DNA from: Siderastrea radians | Lineage: Eukaryota; Cnidaria; Anthozoa; Scleractinia; Rhizangiidae | Assembly (NCBI GenBank): GCA_964017195.1 | Contig: OZ024891.1 | Coordinates: forward strand, 7,403,994 to 7,467,993 | Length of the DNA: 64,000 nucleotides | Reading direction: 5' to 3' | Part shown: piece by piece, positions 34,701 through 42,664 of the stretch | Layout: every line of letters starts with the position of its first letter | Numbering within the stretch: position 1 is the first letter of the stretch | Program-made: the position numbers and the translations under genes | Notes under the pieces: model-generated | What the model was told of the DNA's origin: nothing | Database searches by the model: none | What the model saw: the letters and a program-made list of their open reading frames with translations, nothing else

Positions 34701-37700
34701 TTTTCATCTCTATTGTAGTGGTCCTTGGGGTTGACGGTTGCCTATTTTCTCGTGAGTTCGTTTCCTGAACCTTGAAACGCCGAAATCTTAAGAGAGTACA
34801 ACACTACTAAAGTGGGTGCATGGGAGGGGGGGGGGGGGGGTGGGTGGAGAGAGAATGGAGTAGGAGGCAGCTTTTTCTTTTTGCGTTTCTGGCTCCTTTA
34901 TTCGCCATTTCTTCAGCTATTACTCTTCCTAATTGTTCATCTTATTTTGCAGCGGGAAACTCGGAAAGCGCCGGAGGAAAAGGCCCCCGAGCAGCTCCGT
35001 GGCAACAGATGAAGAAGGAGTGCCGCATCTAAAGAGCTACAGGAAACTCAAGAGTCCGAGAACCGCATCTTCAACTACCAGTACACGGGTATGTGACTAA
35101 CGATAAACAGAATAGTTTAGAAACAAATTACTTCAGAAGAACTACAGCAAACATGTGCAGCAAATAGAAGAGTGTCACTTCTTATCTAAACCGTTAAGAG
35201 TGCTTCAATTTATAATGGAAAAAAAATAACCTACTTGCTCAAACGTTTGGGTTCCATCGCAACCGCTTTACTTGAAAAAACGTTTGCCCCTGGGAATTAA
35301 AGGAATCTGTAATCGATTCAAACATACCCCGCTTTCTCAACCTCGCAAGTGGTCCTGACCCTTGTGATAGTGTTTTGTTTTGATTTTTTTGTCAACCATC
35401 CCACTCCTTTAATCCCCTTAGGTTAAAGAATGAGGGAGCGAGGGATGGGTAGTCGGGTTAGGGGTTGCAGACGGCTGACACATCGTTCTCGGGTTCGAAA
35501 TAAACGCGTTTTTTTTTTCGGCCTTGTAGTGTGTTAGATCATTCTGTTTACCGTTTTTTAGCATCTCGAGGTTGTTCGTTATCTGACAAAATGTTCTGTT
35601 TCATGTCAGGACCGTGGAAAGAAACACGAAAAATCAGCAGACTCGGTGTCCAACGCGTCCAGCGATGAGTCGGAAATTGACATGAATGAAACTCGCCGAC
35701 GCATGCACGCCATGTTAGATGACGCGTTTGCCTTATTTGGACCTCAGTTCTCAAAGAAACCAGATATAGAACCCCAGGCACAGACATCTCAACCCGAAGG
35801 ACAGTCCCCACAACCCGTGGGACAATCCCCTCATCCCGACGGTTATCCAACTCCTCCCACGCGACCGCCCGTCTTTCCGAGGTGAGTGTTGGTTTTCTTG
35901 CTTTTGGGACAGTTTTGTAAGATTATGAAGCCAAGCAAAACTAAGTAGGTAGCTAGGTAAAGCCGTACGTGAGCCAAGGAGGCCCACGGCCGGAGCTTAT
36001 CCCGGTTTCTGTAGCATGAAGTAACTGAGAGTATTGCTACTCCCGCCTGGATGGGATGCTAGTCCATTGCAGGATTACCCCCAGCAGCGTGTCGCTGGTG
36101 CCCACTTATACACCTGGGTGGAGAGAGGTCATGTGGGGTAAAGTATCTTGTCTAAGGAAACAACACGATGGCAGGGACTGGGCGTCGAGCCACCAACCTT
36201 CACATCTGAAGTCCAACGCGCTTACCACTACACCACCGCGCCCCCCCTCAATACTAAGTAGGGTGTTCCGAAATTTCTTTTTACGGCTCAGGTCAAAAAA
36301 CTCCAGAGAGGTGAAATAAACATGAGGCAACAGTAAAACTCGACACTTTCGTCATTTGAAATTGCCTATTAATATCATTTCCTTTGTCAAAATATTTCTC
36401 ACTAGATACATTGGAGGTCAGCCTGCCTTGCCAGAACCACCTCCTGCGCATGGTCGAGCTACTGAACCAACACCCGGACAACGCAGGCGCGTCCAGCCTA
36501 CTATGCCAGGTTACCCAGTATCAATGCCTCAAACTCCTATTGGCGTGCCAGGTTACCCAGTCCGCCCTCCTGTGAGACCTGTTGTAACACGTGATCCGAT
36601 AGTGGTCTGGGACCCAGCGGACAGGCAACGGTAATCATTTCAATCTCTTAGTTTTGTTTTATTTTATTTTATCTTATTCACACTTCACGAAACTGCAAGG
36701 GATGGATTACATTAAGAGAGAAAGAAAAACAAAAGCCCAAAACTGTAGATTTGATTGAGTCAAACAAGTTTTAAGTGCATTGTCATGTATTTTTTCTCTT
36801 GAATCCTCAGAATTTTGAACCAGCGGGCGCCACCTCCAACATATGCGTACAGGGATCCCAGCGGGCAAAACTTGTACATTACACCAGTTCAACAACAGAG
36901 AGATGACATGGTAAGTGGCACTGAATGTTCTTATTTGTCTCTCGATATAAGAACTGTCTTATAACTGATTGCCTGAAAATTCAAAGGCAGAAATATGAAA
37001 AACTAAAACATTGTTGTGCTTTTAACTATGTGTGCTAGTAATACTGGTAATACTTCTTTTCGTTTCATGCTACAGAAACCGATGAGCCACTAAGATTCTG
37101 TTTTATACAGTTGTTTTCCACTTCTTGATGGTTCCATTACATAATTGGATATTGCTTTTATGTCCGTTAGTTGATTTGTTATTATACTAACAAGTTTTTG
37201 AGAAAGATGTAATCAGTATCATACATGGCTAAGGGGGTTGAATTTTTTTTAATCTATTAAAATAGGCATTCGTAGGAACAGCGACATAATTATCTACAGT
37301 TAAATGCCAGAGTGAAAACCCAAAAGCTGTCCATTCTCACACGAAAACGCTCAAAATTCTTTCTAAAGCGCTTCAGTTTGTATTTGTTCACCACGAAATG
37401 CTCAAATATCACCACTCGCCAAACAGAGAGCTATCTTTAACAATACTTTCTTGTGGCGTCATTTATTATGAAGTAAAAGGTGCTTTCAACTATATATATA
37501 TAGTCTGTGTATGTAATTTGTTTGCTGTTTGTTATTCTGTACAGGATGGTTTCAACTTTTTAGTAGGTGGATGAAATTCAAAGAGTGACCATTCAGATGA
37601 AGTAATATTCAGCATGTAATATTCATATTTTCTTCGTAGGACCAAAAAGTCTGAGACCCCGACGGAGAGCGAGGTCATATTCACTAGGTTCATTGTGACA

Positions 37701-38524
37701 TGCGCACTGCAAACTGCTAGGAAAAGTGATGTCGAAAAGCGACCTGTGTGTTGATAAGTTTTTTGTTGTTGTTGTGGTTTTACTTTAGGGCGGCCTAGTA
37801 TGGAGTCCTTATGCCGCAGAAGATACTATGGATGCGCTCTATCCTGATTTAGCTCAGGTAAGTTGAAACTCCATATTCTTCTAACGTGTTCTGTATCATA
37901 TGTGTGAAGACCAGGAGGGAGAGTTTATATGTTGTCATATGATAAACTGCCAATCGTTCAATCAATTATCAGTTAATGTAAAGAACTCCTGAACTTGTCT
38001 AACAAAAAAAAAACAACATGAAAAAGTTAAATGTATGTTTTAGGAGCAAGCTCCCTTTGAGTAGCAGTATCTTAGCTGAGCATGGTACCCTGGTGAAATT
38101 AAGTTATCTTTTCATTCCATTTCGGTTTAGTTGCACGAAGGCCATGTAATTCAAAGTGAAAAGCGAAACTGAAAAAAAAGAACAATAATAATCAAAAGTC
38201 CAAAGTCAGGAACAAATTCATACACGCTGACCACTCACGCCATCATGTGCTGTGAACACCCCTTACACTAATTTCTTGTTTTTCTTTCAGGCCAGCTATC
38301 CGGGAGTTCTAGGTACCAGTCCTCCAAAGGACGCCAGTTTTCTCTCGCAACTTCAAGCTGCGCAACCTCACGATACAATCCTAAATATGTCACCCAGCAG
38401 TACTCTTGACCAGCGGGGAACAACAATAGGACAGTCGCCACAACCTCTTATAAAATCGATAAAGGACGAACTGTTTAGATTGTCACAAGGAGGGACTAGA
38501 AAAACGCCTATTACAGAGCTATAG
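13535..38524 (+). CDS. Mucin-like KIAA1549-type transmembrane receptor, 18 exons (gene span)
   Basis: Eighteen exons with matching phases and GT-AG borders join into 2,958 codons plus stop. Order: signal peptide (1-18), Ser/Thr-rich mucin stalk (to about 1890), three SEA-like modules (about 1895-2009, 2010-2124, 2125-2245), one transmembrane helix (about 2273-2297), and a tail of about 660 residues. Tail segments TPPVRGFDVARY, MHAMLDDAFALF and EPDTIRML match in kind and order what I recall of vertebrate KIAA1549 and KIAA1549L (UPF0606, DUF3827). Polybasic cleavage-type sites lie at about residues 1160, 1949 and 2183. The protein ends in TEL, a class I PDZ-ligand pattern. The ectodomain is probably heavily O-glycosylated; the function is unknown. 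All exons from 4 on are duplicated downstream at 47534-58690. Assignment rests on recalled tail motifs, not a search. Confidence 0.85.
15081..15416 (-). pseudogene. Decayed coding exon of unknown family in intron 1
   Basis: On the minus strand a good acceptor (GGTTTTACAG) opens a frame of 112 codons ending at TAG 15081-15083, broken by two TGA codons at 15198-15200 and 15189-15191. The peptide before the breaks (with NQAYVTLKQCLNNSLVEFGG and KRFLLPLLKELIY) and the acidic end after them (VVLIDDDTEED) both look like real protein in the same frame. I do not recognise the family. It may be the last exon of a dead gene, or a live one ending at the first TGA. Confidence 0.45.
15629..16705. mobile_element. 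Inverted-repeat element with about 41-bp perfect ends
   Basis: The first 41 bases (from GGGCAATTCCAGAAAATATC) recur as an exact reverse complement at the right end (to 16705). The flanking bases are ATT on both sides, a possible 3-bp target duplication. Internal tandem copies of a CCTTCAGAATTCCAAATG-type motif next to poly-C runs lie near both ends. No transposase frame is visible, so it is probably non-autonomous. Confidence 0.75.
17617..17666. repeat. TGTT/TGTA microsatellite
   Basis: About 50 bases of TGTT units shading into TGTA units. Confidence 0.9.
18899..18964. repeat. AGTCTGCA short tandem tract
   Basis: About eight imperfect copies of an AGTCTGCA-like unit lie in a row. Confidence 0.8.
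19742..25419 (+). CDS. Mucin-like receptor exon 2 (giant Ser/Thr-rich exon)
   Basis: This 5,678-base exon has no stop and encodes about 1,890 residues dominated by Ser, Thr, Val and Ala with many N-glycosylation sequons, as expected of a mucin stalk. Imperfect internal repeats are visible: one family around VMSSSS-TVSQ (near 22520, 22640, 22840) and one around SSVLLGN/AISSTAVDNGT (23760-24290). Cysteines are very rare. Two lie in similar aromatic islands, PCYIYYVV (21295) and GICYVVYTT (24742). A polybasic site KRRRKKR lies at 23020-23040, and KRRRR at 25384-25398 near the exon end. The last 50 residues (with QFRNDLEANLAEAYEF) form the first half of SEA-like module 1. It ends phase 0 at GTAAGT. 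Confidence 0.9.
25420..26076. other. Intron 2 of the mucin-like receptor
   Basis: A 657-bp intron with consensus borders (GTAAGT, TTTCACAG). A short poly-C run is near 25655. Nothing else was recognised. Confidence 0.8.
26077..26226 (+). CDS. Mucin-like receptor exon 3 (SEA-like module 1, second half)
   Basis: Fifty codons, phase 0 at both ends. The start IQSIQRL and the strand VIFFVTRNGQRI align by eye with exon 5 (IQTIL, EFYVTVDSKEV) and exon 7 (IVDIV, TFFVFDSGAV). This marks the second half of a repeated module. This exon is not present in the downstream duplicate. Confidence 0.8.
26614..26811 (+). CDS. Mucin-like receptor exon 4 (SEA-like module 2, first half)
   Basis: Sixty-six codons, phase 0 at both ends, with DYLVSLIIQDSARGNISIPA followed by a helix-like KLESSLASYY. 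It ends STTVTAM, matching the end of the other first-half exons (TTAT, STSAT). A near-copy is at 47534-47731 with about five residue changes. Confidence 0.85.
27473..27619 (+). CDS. Mucin-like receptor exon 5 (SEA-like module 2, second half)
   Basis: Forty-nine codons, phase 0 at both ends. The strand LEFYVTVDSKEVNRT and the ending LLTAQLGVQ follow the module pattern. The nucleotide sequence is identical by eye to the duplicate at 48373-48519. Confidence 0.85.
27737..28150. repeat. Minisatellite of about 110-bp units in intron 5
   Basis: About four units carry the core CACAGGAAAGTACTGCTCAG followed by TTTCATTTGA. They continue on the other side of exon 6, so that exon is embedded in the array. 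Confidence 0.85.
28256..28459 (+). CDS. Mucin-like receptor exon 6 (SEA-like module 3, first half)
   Basis: Sixty-eight codons, phase 0 at both ends. The segment AEFRNDLANKLVTLYVDAKG parallels the end of exon 2 (AQFRNDLEANLAEAYEF). RRKR at 28427-28438 sits where exon 2 has RRRR, so both modules carry a furin-like site just before the intron. Two near-copies lie downstream at 46020 and 49156. Confidence 0.85.
28482..28772. repeat. Minisatellite of about 110-bp units in intron 6
   Basis: Three further units of the intron 5 minisatellite lie here. The equivalent array has three units after 46223 and two after 49359. Confidence 0.85.
28905..29063 (+). CDS. Mucin-like receptor exon 7 (SEA-like module 3, second half)
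   Basis: Fifty-three codons, phase 0 at both ends, with IVDIVRK, the strand DVTFFVFDSGAVVNGTYV and the helix ASVMNRLSTGEM. It completes module 3 just before the membrane exon. Confidence 0.85.
29255..29536. mobile_element. TA-flanked MITE, copy 2 (intron 7)
   Basis: A 282-bp element lies between TA at 29253-29254 and TA at 29537-29538. The duplicated intron near 46980 and near 50010 reads CCTACTATTATG without the element, with a single TA. That is an exact empty site. This fixes the element ends and shows a 2-bp TA target duplication, as in Tc1/mariner elements. Confidence 0.92.
29766..30057. mobile_element. TA-flanked MITE, copy 3 (intron 7)
   Basis: A 292-bp relative of copy 2 in the same orientation, between TA at 29764-29765 and 30058-30059. 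The duplicates near 47199 and 50228 read GATGATAAAATAGG with one TA and no insert. Two members of one family thus entered the same intron of only one copy. Confidence 0.92.
30262..30486 (+). CDS. Mucin-like receptor exon 8 (transmembrane helix)
   Basis: Seventy-five codons, phase 0. A Pro/Thr-rich juxtamembrane part leads into WWIIPAVICPILLIIVIILL, a single membrane helix stopped by WRWKK. The inner side carries EPDTIRMLETNTRR, close to the segment after the membrane helix that I recall in KIAA1549. The donor is GTAATG. Confidence 0.88.
30752..31632. mobile_element. Harbinger-like non-autonomous element in intron 8
   Basis: The 881-bp element has imperfect inverted ends (GGGGCCGTTTACATG at left, its near complement CATGTAAACGGGCCC at right) with TAA on both sides (30749-30751 and 31633-31635). 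A 3-bp TAA duplication and GGG-starting ends fit PIF/Harbinger. Inside, a plus-strand frame of 89 codons (30991-31260) with SETTWDVMQEDLI is also open in the duplicate. No transposase is seen. Confidence 0.75.
32069..32280 (+). CDS. Mucin-like receptor exon 9 (cytoplasmic tail)
   Basis: Starts phase 0, ends phase 2 at GTAAGT. It encodes TPPVRGFDVARYTEPGV, then an acidic patch (HEDEDES) and a basic patch (RRGRETSLRRK). The opening resembles the juxtamembrane tail motif (PSVKGFDFAK-like) recalled from KIAA1549. Confidence 0.85.
32741..32811 (+). repeat. tRNA-like (SINE-type) remnant in intron 9
   Basis: TAGCTAAATGGTAGAGCA resembles a tRNA A-box region and GTGTTTGATTCC resembles a B box, with tRNA-like spacing. 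The mispaired acceptor stem argues against a working tRNA. A copy is at 53001-53070. Confidence 0.55.
32937..33213 (+). CDS. Mucin-like receptor exon 10 (cytoplasmic, acidic)
   Basis: Enters in phase 2 and leaves in phase 0. After TNPAY comes a Glu-rich run of about 14 residues, a Thr/Pro-rich part and a second acidic stretch (SDEETEEESE). It is likely disordered. The donor is GTAGCG, weaker than the others. Confidence 0.8.
33341..33412. repeat. GCCCC pentamer microsatellite in intron 10
   Basis: About 14 uninterrupted GCCCC units follow a short CCCCT stretch. In the duplicate at 53583-53652 the same site is mostly CCCCT units, so the two copies have expanded different variants. Confidence 0.92.
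33866..34027 (+). CDS. Mucin-like receptor exon 11 (cytoplasmic tail)
   Basis: Fifty-four codons, phase 0 at both ends, Pro-rich (TGPPRYPPVRF, PAPSLPPIHS). The second copy has one residue change (Ala to Val). Confidence 0.82.
34451..34680 (+). CDS. Mucin-like receptor exon 12 (charged helix)
   Basis: Phase 0 to phase 2. It encodes a highly charged, probably helical stretch (KRELEQRAELERQKNKQRLR) followed by RRAWDRAQQDFDDVL. A comparable basic helix before an RAQ-x-DKIL motif is what I recall in the KIAA1549 tail. Confidence 0.85.
34953..35088 (+). CDS. Mucin-like receptor exon 13 (basic tail segment)
   Basis: Phase 2 to phase 0. It encodes the basic cluster GKRRRKRPPSSS and then VPHLKSYRKLKSPR. 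The basic run could act as a nuclear-localisation-type or membrane-binding signal; that is inference. Confidence 0.82.
35610..35881 (+). CDS. Mucin-like receptor exon 14 (conserved DDAFAL motif)
   Basis: Phase 0 to phase 2. ETRRRMHAMLDDAFALFGP is the strongest match to the KIAA1549 family: vertebrate proteins carry a similar MHSLLDDAFAL-type segment (from memory). After it come Pro/Gln-rich repeats of the form QSPQPVG. Confidence 0.88.
35975..36247 (-). repeat. Antisense tRNA-like SINE in intron 14
   Basis: Read on the minus strand, GGTGTAGTGGTAAGCGCG resembles an A box and a GGCTCGACGCC-type sequence resembles a B box. A longer conserved body follows. The copy at 56235-56800 is split by a later insertion. 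Confidence 0.6.
36406..36630 (+). CDS. Mucin-like receptor exon 15 (Pro-rich tail)
   Basis: Phase 2 to phase 2. It encodes a Pro-rich segment with a twice-repeated VPGYPV/MPGYPVSMPQ unit and ends DPIVVWDPADRQR. It could hold SH3- or WW-type ligands; this is inference. Confidence 0.83.
36811..36910 (+). CDS. Mucin-like receptor exon 16 (cytoplasmic tail)
   Basis: Phase 2 to phase 0, 100 bases, encoding ILNQRAPPPTYAYRDPSGQN. It contains PPPTY, close to a PPxY WW-domain ligand but with an extra residue. The residues are the same in the second copy. Confidence 0.82.
37789..37857 (+). CDS. Mucin-like receptor exon 17 (small exon)
   Basis: A 69-base, phase-0 exon encoding LVWSPYAAEDTMDALYPDLA, with consensus borders (TTTACTTTAG, GTAAGT). 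The residues are unchanged in the second copy, which supports it as coding. Confidence 0.8.
38291..38524 (+). CDS. Mucin-like receptor exon 18 (C-terminus)
   Basis: Terminal exon with stop TAG at 38522-38524. The last residues KTPITEL fit a class I PDZ-ligand pattern (Thr at -2, Leu at 0), as does the second copy. KSIKDELFRLSQ just before it is a likely helix. Confidence 0.87.
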   Translation, partial: ASYPGVLGTSPPKDASFLSQLQAAQPHDTILNMSPSSTLDQRGTTIGQSPQPLIKSIKDELFRLSQGGTRKTPITEL

Positions 38525-39035
38525 CATCCGGCTTAGAAATAGAACGTGCTCATGTATTTATATTGTGAGACAAGGGACGCTTAAGCAATCACGGTGGCAT
38601 CACCAATAATGTTAATTCGATTATTTATTGCGATTATTTCAAGTCACTCGATTTGTCTATTGTGGCTAGACTATCCAGTAACTGAATTCGTACGGACGGC
38701 GGAGAAAGGAAATTTACCGCCCTGTGGTTCTTACTAACGCTTTCAGGGCCTTCTGTTTTTTTTATTGGAACCTTTTTGTTTTGCCGCGTTCTTTTTGCCG
38801 TCGCGTGTGCTTAACGTCCCTATTTATATAAACAAAAAAGCAAAATAATTCAGAAAAGGCAATTACAGTTGAGTCTTTCACAAAGAACCTGGAATCAAGA
38901 ATGCTGAACAGCTTTTTACAACAGTGCGCCGACGAGAGATTCTAGGTACAGTTAAAACTGTTTCAAACTGGATTTCTTGAAAATGGTCGGTTCTGAGGGT
39001 GCTGTTTCAGAGAGATTCAGTGGTGGTTCCGTTAA
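38525..39035. other. 3' untranslated/flanking region of the mucin-like receptor
   Basis: No AATAAA was seen close to the stop. The first candidates lie only after the piggyBac-like element (about 39662 and 39826). Either the 3' UTR is long and includes the element, or a variant signal is used. Confidence 0.4.
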
Positions 39036-39624
39036 CCCTATTCAGACCGGGGGGGGGGGGGTGCAGATTCTGCCCGCACGGACTTTGGACACTTATAACT
39101 TTTTTAATAAGCAAGCTAAAGACACCAAACTTGGTGACTTTTCCTAAAATTTTATCTGGGAACAATTTGGTGTAGTAAGTTCTTGTCTATTAAGCTTCAC
39201 GTTACCATGGCAACCACTTTTTGACAAGCGGTTTTTTCAGAATTTGAATTTCTCTCTTTTTAATAAAAAAAATCATTACTTTTTTGAAGTAAATTTTACA
39301 TTTTTGGATCATTTCCGTGTTAATTTATTGATTTTGATCACTTCTTGATCAATTTTGGCGGTTTTTGAAGGTTTTTGGAAAATTTAAGAAATCCAAGATG
39401 GCGGATTCAAGATGGCCGCCGTTTGAGAAGGAAACGTTATTGTGACGTCATATGACGTCATCAACTGAGGTTGGGGACCTCAATGGAAACATTTTTGGAG
39501 GTAATATCTGTCCTTTAAGTTTCGTTGTCATACCTTTAATATTCTCGGAGTTAAGAGGTGGGGGCGGAATCCCCCCCCCCTTCCCAGTCCCACAAGACCA
39601 AAGAAAAGCCCGGTCTGAATAGGG
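39036..39624. mobile_element. piggyBac-like non-autonomous element
   Basis: The 589-bp element lies between TTAA at 39032-39035 and 39625-39628. Its inverted ends, CCCTATTCAGACCGGG and CCCGGTCTGAATAGGG, are perfect for 16 bp. TTAA targets and ends starting CCC are typical of piggyBac. The 18-bp palindrome TGACGTCATATGACGTCA (39443-39460) inside holds two CRE-type sites. Confidence 0.88.
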
Positions 39625-40050
39625 TTAAAGATAATAGTTCAGCTTTTTTTATCATCAGAAAAATAAAATTAGGGCCCAGTTGCTTGAAGCAAGGTTAAGG
39701 TTACCCAGTTTCAGCCATAAGTTGGAGTACGGTTCACTTTACATTGATTTTGCTGTCTTTTTGACTTGCCAAAACGGAAGCTGTGTCTAGAAATTGGTTA
39801 CGATTGTCGTTTTCGAACATAAGAAAATAAAATGTGAGTAAAGTTTTTAATCCTGGATAACCTTTACTTGGCTTTTAAACAACAAGGTATGCAAACACTT
39901 TTTTGTGAAAATTCAGTCGTTAGGTATTCAGTAACGCTTATAGCATAAGGTTTTTGGAACCGTAATTTTATCCACAATTCAAAGAAAATGTTTATTTATG
40001 TATTTTTAATAATAAGACGTTTTTATTGAAGTCCTAGGAAACATTTTAAA

Positions 40051-40154
40051 TTAAAATAAGCGATAAAAGTAGAGAACAACCAACGTTTCTGTATCTATAT
40101 CTTTAAGTCTTAAGACGTGGAAAGGTTGTTCTCTTCTTTTGTCGCTTATTTTAA
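40051..40154. repeat. Stem-loop with 31-base arms
   Basis: Arms at 40051-40081 and 40124-40154 pair with about two mismatches around a 42-base loop. A copy at 60244-60347 keeps the pairing with small changes. Confidence 0.8.
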
Positions 40155-40714
40155 TTTTTAAATACGTTTTAGCCAGCTATTGTGAAATGATGTACATAGT
40201 TACTGAGGTAGCGCTCAATTAAGAGTTTGTCTGTACCATAAATAAATTTTAACGGCGTTGAGTACAAAAAGGGTCATCTCTTGGGGAGGCAGTTTTTTTT
40301 GTCATAATGATAGACTAAAAACGAAATAAAATCTCAGGACGTTTTCATCTAAAACTCCTTGAGAAAGGTGCGAATCGACGGAAGCACGGATACCCGCCAG
40401 CTGGAAGTGTGGCAATCGTGAATTCTCTCCCCAGTCTCACTCCGTATTTACTTGTCGCTCTAGGGTCGACCTTTAGACCGCGCCAGTCGTACCAAACACA
40501 CCGACACAGTTTACTAACGCAATACTAACGTTCGTTACCTCATTGTAAAACTCGTTAGAGGATCTGCGCTTAGCCTACTTCCCTTGGAAACTCTGGGTTT
40601 TTAATTTCTGAAAGATTGGCAACAATTTGGGCTTCCGGAAGAGGCTCAGAAATTGGGAGGGGCCGTATCTTGGGCGCCTTTTCCGTTGCTTTTCTCTTCT
40701 TTCCTCCCGGTCCC

Positions 40715-42660
40715 CCGTTCCTAGTACTTAACTGTGCAGTGGCCGAGAAGACTGTCTCGCGCTTTAGTTTAGAACCAAATTTCCCGTTTTACTGCCTGAA
40801 AGAAAATTTGCTCCAAATAATTTTCCAAAAAAAAAAAAAGACGGAACGTGGCCGTCAAAACTAAAATATCCCTTGGAAATGGCCTTCATTTTGAAAAGCT
40901 CATGCTCGACAAGCATTTGAGAGAATTCAGAAGAACTCCTCTGAGGCCCGTGTTTCCTTATAAACTTGGTCATGAATTCTCTCGAAGTCCCTCTCGTGTT
41001 TGCATCATTCTCAGGTTGTTAGCGCACAAGCCGTTTTCTTTGGTGGTTTCCTATGCCTCTAAGACTTGAGAAACGGTGGGCTCTTTGGTCGACAGGAATA
41101 GCTGTTCAAAGACCGCTGATTAGCTAAAGCAGACCACCGGTTTGGAGTGACTTCTGCATTCGATGTAGTGATACCTCTAAAGTTAAATGGGGTCGAAAAG
41201 AGCGATGGAGCAAGAGTTGAACTCGGGTCAACGGCTTTTTGAGCAGAATTCTTGTTACTACATCCACGAATGCCAGCTGAAGGAAGAAAAGTAGTATGGG
41301 TAGCTGTAAATCGTTTGTGATTCGGCTGTTATTTCACAGTTGTCACTGCCATAGGGTGGCGATGCTGGTGATGGGTGAAAGTGCCATATTTTCTGTAGGG
41401 GTGAGCCATTGCCAAGTTTGGTAAACTTACTAATCAATTACCCATGTCACCTAGAGGTCTTATAGCGTGGGCTCTCCGACAATGTTAATTGAAATAGCTG
41501 TATAAACCGTATCTCTATTTAGGCCCTAAAACCAATATAGTTTAGCTTCCAATGCAGACATTCTTGGGCTCGTCAAAAACAAATTGCTAACCTTTCAAAC
41601 TTGGTATAAGATGTCCTGAAGTGTCTCAAGACATAATGTACAGTTTCTGACTCCAGTTTTGACGTTGGTATAAGATGTCATAAAGTGTCTCAACACAGAA
41701 TAGTCAGTTCTCACTCCGGTTAACGTTGCTGTTACGACACAATATCAACAGGTTACAAAGCGTGGCTATATGTGCACGTGGTTATCACATGATTAACCAC
41801 ACTCATCAAATTCACCACCCGACTTTCAGTGAGCCAAATTAGCATTGTTCCGTGATCTTTGCCCAACATTTACTTGTAACGGACAATTTGAGTTACGGTA
41901 TTCGACGAGTTGTTTTTTAACGTTTTCGTTTCTGAGAAAAATATTGCTTTTCGTGCATAGACTGCGTCCTTCGTTCTTCTTAATATTTTTTAGTCCCGCA
42001 GCCAATATGAGAGAGAGAATCCAAGGACAGCTATTAGTCATTTCTGTATGCGGCTACAACTGATTACCGACATACGGTCTATTGACTTCTTCTGAAATTG
42101 AAAGTGCTTTTTGTTGATATTCAATTTGTTCATGCAAACTGCTTCTATCATTTTTTTATTTACTTCTCCGTCAGGATCGTTTGATGACTGCTGTTCTTTA
42201 ACCGGGCGATTTTCTGAAGTATTGGCAAAAGTTTCAACTACAAAACCAAAGCTCTGAAAGGAAGCGTCGAAATGAAAAACACGTTAATCAGAGCTAGCCA
42301 CAATAGCAATTATGACACCCCGAGGCTAACATGTGCTGTTATACAGTAGTTAATTACGAAAAAGGCAAGAGAATAAAACTGAGAATGGTAGCAAAACTAG
42401 CTGAAATCGTTCTCTTATATTGGATGGGTTTCAAGGGATCTTAATTCTTGGTAAATCACTTTATAAGTTCATTGCCATATCAAACTATCAAACAATCAAG
42501 TGGAATTAGTTGCGTCATGCTGACAGGTAATAAGCTATTAAAAACACGCTACCGCTGTTGTTGAATTTTTACGTTTCATTAATCCTGACACTTTAAGCGT
42601 CAAGTCTTAAATGAAGTTTCTCACTAAAACTTGTTCTGACTCTTTAGGTTTAAGGATGCA
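40715..42660. repeat. About 2-kb tandem repeat, unit 1
   Basis: The sequence beginning TTCCTAGTACTTAACTGTGC and including TTTGCCCAACATTTACTTG (41861) returns about 1.95-2.0 kb later in unit 2. No domain was recognised. Confidence 0.75.
42038..42253 (-). other. Conserved open frame in the 2-kb repeat (copy 1)
   Basis: On the minus strand a CTTTCAG acceptor opens 72 codons with VVETFANTSENRPVKEQQ and AVCMNKLNINKKHFQFQK. The same frame is open in copies at 44037-44240 and 62209-62421 but shifted near 44700. The family is unknown. It may be an exon of a repeat-borne gene. Confidence 0.3.
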
Positions 42661-42664
42661 ATTT

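Noticed and set aside
40616..40864. 82-codon frame repeated near 60761-61066
   Set aside because: The frame is not kept between copies at its end and has no domain or splice context. It is shared only because the flank is duplicated.
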